Shown here piece after piece: positions 1-4,338 of a stretch of 6,864 bases of DNA; position 1 is the first letter of the stretch; every line of letters starts with the position of its first letter. The notes beneath the pieces are model-generated. The model had not been told where the DNA came from, did not search any database, and worked only from the letters and a program-made list of their open reading frames with translations. The translations under genes were made by a program, and so were the position numbers. The stretch comes from Tannerella sp. (GTDB taxonomy: Bacteria; Bacteroidota; Bacteroidia; Bacteroidales; Tannerellaceae). The DNA lies in contig JAITHS010000265.1 of assembly GCA_031279875.1 (NCBI GenBank), forward strand, positions 1 to 6,864, in the 5' to 3' direction.

Positions 1-108
1 GGGGTTGTAGATTTCGTAATACCGACGGTTCTCGGTCATGAAACGGAAAAAGTTCTCGTTTGTGAGCCTGCTTGTAGGCACTCTTGTGATTTTAAAGTTT
101 GTTTGCAT
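1..108 (-). CDS. N-terminus of a hypothetical protein, DUF6261-like (partial)
   Basis: An open frame begins with ATG at 106-108 and stays open through 36 codons to the window edge, so only the N-terminus is visible (it begins MQTNFKITRVPTSRLTNENF). The run 'TSRLTNENFFRFMTENRRYY' resembles the opening of the Bacteroidota-specific DUF6261 family, in which a short strand is followed by a 'LRNEEHFQFMTEF'-like segment. The function of that family is not known. No signal peptide or membrane segment is visible. The AT-rich repeat block ends about 10 nt upstream of the start codon and no promoter box lies close by; the nearest good minus-strand promoter is at 764-795, which would give a leader of about 650 nt made of repeats. 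The family call is from memory of the N-terminal pattern and is tentative; that this is a real gene is more likely than the family name. Confidence 0.5.
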   Translation of the reverse strand, partial: MQTNFKITRVPTSRLTNENFFRFMTENRRYYEIYNP

Positions 109-123
109 AACGTTTTGAATTAA

Positions 124-137
124 GAATTAAAAATTAA
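124..137. repeat. AT-rich repeat tip, left copy
   Basis: GAATTAAAAATTAA here is the exact reverse complement of 965-978 at the other end of the repeat block, so the block has inverted AT-rich ends about 840 bp apart. Repeats of the TTAATTTTTAATT type are common between genes in Bacteroidota, so the inverted arrangement may be coincidental. Confidence 0.55.
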
Positions 138-175
138 GGGGACGAGGGGACGAGGGGACGAGGGGACGAGGGGAC
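138..175. repeat. 8-bp tandem repeat GGGGACGA, about 4.75 copies
   Basis: The unit GGGGACGA repeats perfectly from 138 to 175 (starts at 138, 146, 154, 162 and 170, with the last copy cut short). The period is not a multiple of three and the track is strongly strand-biased (G-rich on plus), so it is probably a slippage-prone non-coding repeat. It lies 30 nt upstream of the start of the DUF6261-like gene and would be in that gene's leader. Copy number is likely to vary between strains. Confidence 0.85.
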
Positions 176-179
176 CCAA

Positions 180-234
180 AACCCTTGCAGTGGTTTTAAA
201 CCCTGCAAGCGGTTTGGAGCTTACGTCCGTCATT
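180..234. repeat. 55-bp inverted repeat, left arm (contains palindromic module A)
   Basis: This segment is the reverse complement of 874-928 at 54 of 55 positions; the single difference is at 191/917. The matching core holds an imperfect palindrome (184-209) with arms CTTGCAG and CTGCAAG around a nested GGTTT/AAACC stem. Such near-perfect identity over 640 bp separation implies a recent duplication, gene conversion, or insertion of a unit with inverted ends. Confidence 0.85.
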
Positions 235-298
235 GGTAGGAACGAAGCAATCCGGAAAGGAAAAGAGCGCCGGATTGCTTCGTGCCTCGCAATGACGG
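227..298. repeat. Long imperfect hairpin (29-nt arms, 14-nt loop)
   Basis: Positions 227-255 pair with 270-298 at 26 of 29 positions around a 14-nt loop. The right arm carries the string ATTGCTTCGTGCCTCGCAATGACGG, written here as a 3' part of a motif family known in many unrelated bacteria as a dispersed palindromic repeat (its translation gives the tell-tale VIARHEAI). The first 8 nt of the left arm overlap the 55-bp inverted repeat. It could fold as RNA or DNA cruciform; no U-tract follows on either strand, so it is not a clear intrinsic terminator. Confidence 0.8.
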
Positions 299-320
299 AT
301 GCCCTGTATGTCATTATAAG

Positions 321-347
321 TTGAGAGTTGAGAGTTGAGAGTTGAGA
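321..347. repeat. 7-bp tandem repeat TTGAGAG, about 3.9 copies
   Basis: TTGAGAG begins at 321, 328 and 335, with a partial copy at 342-347. The complementary form CTCAACT is a frequent intergenic simple repeat in Bacteroidales genomes, and its translation (SQLSTLNSQL) is a common sign of a spurious ORF. Confidence 0.8.
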
Positions 348-359
348 TGACGGGGTACC

Positions 360-401
360 GCCTGCTGCTTTCTGCTTTCTGCCTGCTGCTTTCTGCTTTC
401 T
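360..401. repeat. Duplicated 21-mer of TGCTTTC type
   Basis: Two identical 21-bp units lie head to tail at 360-380 and 381-401; each contains the internal repeat CTGCTTT. Because 21 is a multiple of three all frames can stay open, and the minus-strand translation is the low-complexity RKQKAAGRKQKAAG. The tract adjoins the 42-bp array directly. Confidence 0.8.
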
Positions 402-408
402 GCGCACC

Positions 409-611
409 GCTGACAATCTATCAGAGGTCTCCCGCAGGTTGCAGCGAACCTCCGATAGGCTATCAGAGGTCTCCCGCAGGTTGCAGCGAACCTCCGATAG
501 GCTATCAGAAGTCTCCCGCAGGTTGCAGCGAACCTCCGACAGGCTATCAGAGGTCTCCCGCAGGTTGCAGCGAACCTCTGACAATCTGTCAAAGGTCTCC
601 CGCAACCTTGC
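409..611. repeat. 42-bp tandem array, 4 full units plus degenerate ends
   Basis: Full units occupy 419-460, 461-502, 503-544 and 545-586, with a diverged partial unit on each side (about 409-418 and 587-611). Units 1 and 2 are identical; unit 3 differs at two positions; unit 4 differs at about four near its end. Each unit has a small internal inverted repeat (AGGTT...AACCT around GCAGCG). In the minus-strand frame each unit encodes the 14-residue LRETSDSLSEVRCN, exactly two heptads with Leu at position 1 and 8 and Val at 11, the spacing of a coiled coil. The changes in units 3 and 4 are mostly silent in that frame. There are no unique spacers, so this is not a CRISPR array. Confidence 0.9.
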
Positions 612-668
612 GGCCGAATTTCGATATGATGTTGAAAGGGTTTTTGTCAAAAGAGATAGGGGCGTGTT

Positions 669-704
669 AACCGCTTGCGGGGTTTGAAAACCGCTGCAAG
701 GGTT
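669..704. repeat. Palindromic module B (CTTGCGG...CTGCAAG)
   Basis: This 36-nt copy matches 894-928 except for one substitution (G for A in the first arm) and one inserted G in the centre. The palindromic core is 674-700, where the changed base still allows a G-T pair. It is in the same orientation as module C and opposite to module A. Confidence 0.75.
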
Positions 705-763
705 TGAGTATGCTGCAATGGTGCGTGTTGTCTGTATTTTTGTTATATATTTCATAGACGCCA

Positions 764-795
764 CAAAGGTATGGTAATATTTTGAATAAAACAAA
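764..795 (-). promoter_or_regulatory. Bacteroidota-type promoter reading into the repeat block
   Basis: On the minus strand TTTG (792-795) is followed after exactly 20 nt by TACCTTTG (764-771), which fits the Bacteroidota -33/-7 consensus TTTG-N19-21-TAnnTTTG. Transcription should begin near 757-760 and run toward lower coordinates through the module B, the 42-bp array and the other repeats, reaching the DUF6261-like gene at 108 after about 650 nt. An ATG at 753-755 lies almost at the predicted start site and opens the repeat-derived frame. The surrounding segment is AT-rich and free of repeats, as an original promoter region would be. Confidence 0.55.
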
Positions 796-814
796 TGTTT
801 TGGGATTTTTTTTT

Positions 815-834
815 ACCACTGCAAGGGTTTTGGG
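815..834. repeat. Half module D
   Basis: Twenty nucleotides (beginning ACCACTGCAAGGG) match the reverse complement of 175-194 exactly, including bases outside module A's palindrome. It represents the second half of the palindromic module only. It sits just upstream of the promoter at 764-795 on the minus strand. Confidence 0.6.
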
Positions 835-873
835 GGAAGGTGCGGTTCAACTCGCTCGTAATTTTTAATTCGT

Positions 874-928
874 AATGACGGACGTAAGCTCCAAACCGCT
901 TGCAGGGTTTAAAACCGCTGCAAGGGTT
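874..928. repeat. 55-bp inverted repeat, right arm (contains palindromic module C)
   Basis: This is the partner of 180-234 (54 of 55 positions complementary). Its palindromic core is 899-924: CTTGCAG, GGTTT, one A, AAACC, one unpaired G, then CTGCAAG. It lies 30 nt downstream of the last gene of the transporter operon, so it will be in that transcript's 3' end and could act as a 3' stabiliser or weak terminator, although no T-tract follows. Confidence 0.85.
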
Positions 929-948
929 CGTGGTACCGTCATCTCACC

Positions 949-978
949 TTTTAATTTTTAATTTTTAATTTTTAATTC
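949..978. repeat. 7-bp AT tandem repeat (TTTTTAA) overlapping a gene end
   Basis: TTTTTAA repeats with period 7 from 949 to about 977 (about four copies). It supplies the last codons and the stop of the permease/binding-protein gene: the terminal residues NELKIKN and the TAA at 958-960 are read from it. Positions 965-978 are the reverse complement of 124-137. Confidence 0.8.
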
Positions 979-2484
979 ATTCGTCCTTATAACATCCTGT
1001 ATTGTTTGTGTGCCGAAAGCGCCGGGGAAATTTAACAACAAAATATAACGCGCTTCGGGCACTACTTCGGCAAGCGAGGCACCGGCACGATTGTGGTAGT
1101 TGTCGATTATCAACGCCGGTTTTGCTTTCGCTATATCCGCCAATACGCGGGCTTCGGGCGGCGCAGGGCCGAAAACGGCTACTATATTCAGACCGAGTTC
1201 GTCGGCAAAAGGCTTCATGAAACGTTCCACCGCTACCGGCTGCGATATTATTCCGCTTTGTTTAACCATCGTTCGTGCATCATCGTATAACTGTTTTACC
1301 TGCAAGAGATTTGCGCGTGCCATGCTATCGGTTCCAAGTTTGGAGGCAATCTGCATTACCGATAATTCTATTTCCGAATAAGTATAATCCGTCCTTATTT
1401 TAAGCAGTTTAGCGTCATCAATATCAAGCCCCGACTGCAAACGCTTTGTCATCGTTTCGTATCCGGCAAAAATGATAAGTCGGGCAGATGTCAGTTTGGT
1501 AATATCGCTCGGACGCAGTTCGTATTCTGCAGGATGTTGCATATCGAAAGGCGCCAGCATTACTACCGAGTCGGCGCCTGCCAAGCGTGCATAAGCAGCT
1601 GTCCATGATGTTGTGGCAACGACATATTGTGTTTCGGCAGGTTTGTTATGGCAAGCAAAAAGCAGCGGCGCCATTATTACTAAAAGCATCGCCCGTCGCC
1701 GCAATATCATAACTATAAATACCGCCACCGCAACGATAGCGATAGCCGAACTTGCAGGAATATCAAGCATCAGCGAGAGGAAAAAGCCGCTTACGGCAAA
1801 CGCTCCGCCCAAAGCCGACGCTCCGATGATAACACCTTTGAGGCTACGGGCAAAAAACGTAACTATGATAGCCGGCAACAGCAGTAGCGCGTCAAGCAGC
1901 AGTGCGCCTGTTATCCGCATGGCAAGCGCGACGGTAAAAGAAGTCAGCAAGACGGTCGTATAATACAGCATCTTCTCGTTGACGCCTGCTGTGAAAGCTA
2001 TCTCGCGGTCGAAAAACATAGCCTGTAAACCCCTGAAACACATTATCTGAAACCCCGCAAGCGAGGCCGAAAATACCGACACTGCGACTACCTCGCCCCA
2101 TGAAGACGAATACAGACTGCCCCACAATACTTCAAGAGTATCTTTTGCTTTGACGTCAAATTTATACACCAGAATAAATGCCAGCGAGACGGTCAAAACC
2201 ATCAGCAAAGCGCTGATATAACCGGCGTCGGCACGCAGCGAACGCGACATCCGAGCCATCAGCAATACGAGCAGCAGGTTTACTGCCATCGTCGTAGCAA
2301 AGATATTCCACTCCAAAGCCAGCGCCATAGCGCCACCGAGAATAGCGCCGTGCATGAGCATAAAACGTAGCGGTAACAAGTTGAGGCGCAACAAATAAAC
2401 GCCTGTCAGCGGAAACGCAAAACCGGTTACGCTTATCAGCACAAGGCCTTTCAATACCGGCGGCAGCGACAGCATTTCTAACAT
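958..2484 (-). CDS. Metal ABC transporter: ABC-3 permease fused to TroA/ZnuA-like binding protein
   Basis: A 508-residue fusion. Residues 1-262 are an ABC-3 (ZnuB/TroC-type) permease with about nine hydrophobic helices (roughly 8-31, 38-57, 60-78, 89-107, 128-150, 173-190, 192-212, 217-238, 243-261), including the 'HGAILGGA' segment (45-52) that corresponds to the family's conserved 'SHAxLPGVA'. The last helix ends in LRRR (261-264), then a short hydrophobic run 265-277 ends in a lipobox, LLFAC, with Cys278. Residues 285-500 are a cluster A-I metal-binding domain: 'HPAEYELRPSDITKL' (317-331), 'VERFMKPFADELGL' (419-432) and 'DNYHNRAG' (461-468). The family normally uses two separate proteins. 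The classical His after Pro in 'PHDY' is Ala319, so His317, Glu420 and His464 are candidate ligands by position only. The start ATG overlaps the ATPase stop by 7 nt (ATGTTAG); an alternative ATG is three codons in. Substrate probably zinc or manganese, imported across the inner membrane. Confidence 0.88.
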   Translation of the reverse strand: MLEMLSLPPVLKGLVLISVTGFAFPLTGVYLLRLNLLPLRFMLMHGAILGGAMALALEWNIFATTMAVNLLLVLLMARMSRSLRADAGYISALLMVLTVSLAFILVYKFDVKAKDTLEVLWGSLYSSSWGEVVAVSVFSASLAGFQIMCFRGLQAMFFDREIAFTAGVNEKMLYYTTVLLTSFTVALAMRITGALLLDALLLLPAIIVTFFARSLKGVIIGASALGGAFAVSGFFLSLMLDIPASSAIAIVAVAVFIVMILRRRAMLLVIMAPLLFACHNKPAETQYVVATTSWTAAYARLAGADSVVMLAPFDMQHPAEYELRPSDITKLTSARLIIFAGYETMTKRLQSGLDIDDAKLLKIRTDYTYSEIELSVMQIASKLGTDSMARANLLQVKQLYDDARTMVKQSGIISQPVAVERFMKPFADELGLNIVAVFGPAPPEARVLADIAKAKPALIIDNYHNRAGASLAEVVPEARYILLLNFPGAFGTQTIQDVIRTNELKIKN

Positions 2485-3497
2485 AACGTTCCCCCTTTCA
2501 ATTCCTTAATCTGCCATGCAAGACTTTCCGACCATGCCCAATCGTGCGATACGGTGATAATAGTCGGTGCTTCCTTGCGGCATAAATCGTCGAGCAGCAA
2601 GCGCAGGTCGTCTTTGCCTTCACGGTCGAGAAACGATGTCGGCTCGTCGAGCAGCAGCACTTTGGCGTTTTGGCAAAGGCAACGCGCTATTGCAACGCGC
2701 TGTTTCTCGCCGCCCGACAAGGTATGATACGAGCGTTTCAAGAGATTGAAACATCCTGTTCGACGCATCGCAAGTTCTACATTATAATATATTTCGCCGG
2801 ATGAAAGTTTGCTTCCGGCAAGGCCTATCGACACTACTTCGCCGGCGGCGACAGGAAACGTTGAGGCGGTTTTCTCCTGATTGACATACGCAGTGTTTGA
2901 GCGGTTGCGCTTCCATTCGTCGCTTCCTACGATGTAGTTGCCGACGGTTACGCTGCCGCTGTCGGGTTTGAGCAGTCCGAGAAGTGTTTTCAAAAACGTC
3001 GTCTTACCGGCACCGTTTGCTCCTACTATTACGGCCTGCTCGCCTGCCGAAATACTGAAATTAAGATTATTTAACGTCAAACGACCGCCTACCGACACTT
3101 TCAAACTGTCGCATCTTACCGGCAACCCCTCAATTCGCCCTGCCCGCTTGCGAAGAAAGAGCCAAACGTCTTCGGCAGTCATTCTGTCGGTAATGAGATA
3201 TTCCGTACCGCAGTCTATCTGCTCTACAACGGTGTTATACGTATATTTTATTCCCGATTTATCAAAAACATCAAACGCTCTGCGACTTATCAGTTCTATA
3301 TGACAGCGCTTGATGCCGATGTATGCCATCATCGACGCCGCAGCACGACCGGCTACTTTGTCGGATATCAACAGTTCATCAACCGGTAGTTGGTTGTGTT
3401 TCAAAAAATCGTGAAGTTCAAACAGCGGATGCAGCCAACGGGAATCGCTTTCAAAAACAGTCTTACCATTATATATAACCGTTAACGAATGTATCAT
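2478..3497 (-). CDS. ABC transporter ATPase with N-terminal DUF1893 domain
   Basis: A 339-residue fusion. Residues 1-118 match DUF1893 (the TM1506-like family, whose known structure has a cytidine-deaminase-like fold): 'VIYNGKTVFES' (7-17), the hallmark 'DKVAGRAAA' (46-54), 'LISRRAFDVFDKSGI' (69-83). The family's usual C-terminal Cys-Pro-Met-Glu segment is not present; 'IDCGTEYLITDRM' (94-106) stands there. Residues about 125-339 are a complete ABC ATPase: Walker A GANGAGKTT (159-167), Q-loop Gln207 (AYVNQ), signature LSGGEKQR (260-267), Walker B VLLLDEP (280-286), D-loop FLD (289-291) and H-loop His318. It most resembles metal (ZnuC-like) importers and would energise the permease encoded next. 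The start overlaps the regulator's stop by 4 nt (ATGA), and its own stop overlaps the permease start by 7 nt, so translation of all three is probably coupled. The role of DUF1893 is unknown; sensing a ligand or gating ATPase activity is conjecture. Confidence 0.88.
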   Translation of the reverse strand: MIHSLTVIYNGKTVFESDSRWLHPLFELHDFLKHNQLPVDELLISDKVAGRAAASMMAYIGIKRCHIELISRRAFDVFDKSGIKYTYNTVVEQIDCGTEYLITDRMTAEDVWLFLRKRAGRIEGLPVRCDSLKVSVGGRLTLNNLNFSISAGEQAVIVGANGAGKTTFLKTLLGLLKPDSGSVTVGNYIVGSDEWKRNRSNTAYVNQEKTASTFPVAAGEVVSIGLAGSKLSSGEIYYNVELAMRRTGCFNLLKRSYHTLSGGEKQRVAIARCLCQNAKVLLLDEPTSFLDREGKDDLRLLLDDLCRKEAPTIITVSHDWAWSESLAWQIKELKGGTLC

Positions 3498-4195
3498 CCT
3501 CTGCGACTTACTTTGCGTAGTTTGTTTTCGTCGATGATGCGTATCTTTCTGCCGTCCATAGCAATAATATGTTCTGCGACAAAAATTGAGAGAGTACGTA
3601 TTGCGTTTGCCGTTGTCATGTTTGAGAGGCTTGCAAGGTCTTCGCGCGAAAGATAGATGCTGATAGTAGAGCCGTCTTGCTCGTAGCCGTAGTTGTCGAT
3701 AAGGAAGAGCAGCGATTCGGCCAGGCGACCGCGCACATGTTTCTGTGTCAAGTTTACGGTACGTTCGTCGGCAACGCCAAGATCAGTTGACAGTTGTCGA
3801 ATGAAAAACATTGCCATCTTATAATTCTCCGCTATTAAGCGTTCGACGATATGCATAGGTATAATACACACTGTTGAGGCTTCAAAAGCCGACGCCGTAG
3901 TCAAATAATTTTGCTGCGCAAAAGCAGCGCGATATGCAAAATACTGAATAGGCTTTATCATACGGATTATCTGCGACCGACCACCAACGCCTTCTTTGTA
4001 TATCTTGACCTTGCCTTTGAGGAGGCACATCATGTCGAGCGGCTCCTCACCTTCATAGTAGATAATCTCGTTCTTTTTGAACGTCCGTATCTTTGCATAC
4101 TCGCGCAAAATCTCCCTTTCTTTACCCGTCAGAACACGCCAGACGTCCGATAAAGTGGTTGATAAATCAATTACATTTTTCTCTGACCTAACCAT
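3494..4195 (-). CDS. Crp/Fnr family transcriptional regulator
   Basis: Encodes 233 residues from the ATG at 4193-4195. Residues about 15-125 form a cyclic-nucleotide-binding-type beta roll ('NEIIYYEGEEPLDMMCLLKGKVKIY', about 42-66), followed by a dimer helix and a winged helix-turn-helix near the C-terminus (LSREDLASLSNMTTANAIRT, about 182-201, then 'DGRKIRIID'). The Glu and Arg pair that CRP uses to hold cAMP is not evident ('YFAYRAAFAQQNYLTTASA' lies there), and there is no Fnr-type N-terminal cysteine cluster, so the effector is unknown. A frame extends upstream to an ATG at 4231, but the predicted transcription start lies at about 4229-4232, which leaves no leader for it; I therefore chose the inner start, about 35 nt downstream. 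It is first in the operon and probably regulates the transporter, itself, or the divergent asd. Metal transporters of this type are more often controlled by Fur/Zur or DtxR proteins. Confidence 0.85.
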   Translation of the reverse strand: MVRSEKNVIDLSTTLSDVWRVLTGKEREILREYAKIRTFKKNEIIYYEGEEPLDMMCLLKGKVKIYKEGVGGRSQIIRMIKPIQYFAYRAAFAQQNYLTTASAFEASTVCIIPMHIVERLIAENYKMAMFFIRQLSTDLGVADERTVNLTQKHVRGRLAESLLFLIDNYGYEQDGSTISIYLSREDLASLSNMTTANAIRTLSIFVAEHIIAMDGRKIRIIDENKLRKVSRRG

Positions 4196-4219
4196 TGTTG
4201 TAAATTTTAATGTTGTAAA
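4196..4219 (-). promoter_or_regulatory. Direct repeats TGTTGTAAA in the regulator's leader
   Basis: TGTTGTAAA occurs at 4196-4204 and again at 4211-4219, 15 nt apart, between the predicted start site and the ATG. The second copy forms TTGT-AAA-ACAA (4213-4223), a short inverted repeat. A role as an operator for the regulator or for ribosome access is possible, but the sequence is AT-rich and this may be chance. Confidence 0.3.
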
Positions 4220-4235
4220 ACAATGTTTCAAAGCA

Positions 4236-4267
4236 CAAAAGTACGATTAATTTTTCAAACAAACAAA
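4236..4267 (-). promoter_or_regulatory. Promoter of the regulator-transporter operon
   Basis: Minus strand TTTG at 4264-4267, 20 nt spacer, then TACTTTTG at 4236-4243, a full match to the Bacteroidota -33/-7 pattern. Two further TTTG copies directly follow the first. Transcription is expected to begin near 4229-4232, about 35 nt before the chosen start codon of the regulator. It lies back to back with the asd promoter; the two -33 boxes are about 17 nt apart. Confidence 0.7.
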
Positions 4268-4283
4268 TTTTTCATCATAAAGA

Positions 4284-4315
4284 TTCGTCTAATTCCAAAA
4301 TTATTTTTACTTTTG
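4284..4315 (+). promoter_or_regulatory. Promoter of asd and the sulfatase-like gene
   Basis: TACTTTTG at 4308-4315 is preceded at 20 nt by TTCG (4284-4287), a one-mismatch form of the TTTG -33 box. The -7 box is identical to the one on the opposite strand at 4236-4243. The start site would be near 4320-4322, giving a leader of under 20 nt before the ATG at 4339. Confidence 0.65.
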
Positions 4316-4338
4316 CACTCCGAAAACAAAAAAACAGA

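Larger units (their letters stand above)
109..957. other. Repeat-dense intergenic block without a convincing gene
   Basis: This 849-bp stretch separates the end of the transporter operon from the start of the DUF6261-like gene. It contains, in order: an AT repeat tip, an 8-bp tandem repeat, a palindromic module, a long hairpin, a 7-bp tandem repeat, a duplicated 21-mer, a 42-bp tandem array, a second palindromic module, a promoter-like AT-rich segment (about 725-815), a third palindromic module and a second AT repeat. A 224-codon minus-strand frame (120-794) runs through nearly all of it, but its predicted peptide is largely a translation of these repeats (for example SQLSTLNSQL from the 7-bp repeats and RKQKAAGRKQKAAG from the 21-mers). 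I see no transposase, tRNA or rRNA here. Confidence 0.75.

Noticed and set aside
409..611. Possible CRISPR array
   Set aside because: The 42-bp units follow one another with no unique spacers, and no cas gene is present.
335..687. Plus-strand frames through the 42-bp array (PPIGYQRSPAGCSE and RTSDRLSEVSRRLQ types)
   Set aside because: Open because the unit length is a multiple of three; the differences between units change residues in these frames and no promoter is seen.
120..794. 224-codon minus-strand frame as an ordinary protein gene
   Set aside because: Nearly all of the peptide is translated repeats (RKQKAAG, SQLSTLNSQL, VIARHEAI, LGPLVPSSPRP). The first ATG at 794 lies upstream of the predicted transcription start. 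I kept only the silent-change pattern of the 42-bp array as a finding.
870..957. Intrinsic terminator for the transporter operon
   Set aside because: The palindrome at 899-924 could fold, but there is no T-tract after it in the direction of transcription, and the same module occurs where no gene ends.
109..957. Insertion sequence or integrase remnant
   Set aside because: No transposase-like peptide in any frame and no clear target-site duplication; only short repeats and inverted ends are visible.
1613..1963. 116-codon plus-strand frame opposite the permease
   Set aside because: Ala/Thr/Ile/Ser-rich antisense shadow of the membrane domain, with no promoter or homology visible.
4196..4231. 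Upstream start at 4231 for the Crp/Fnr-type gene
   Set aside because: The predicted promoter places the transcription start at about the same position, and the extra 12 residues ([12 protein letters not shown]) do not look like family sequence.
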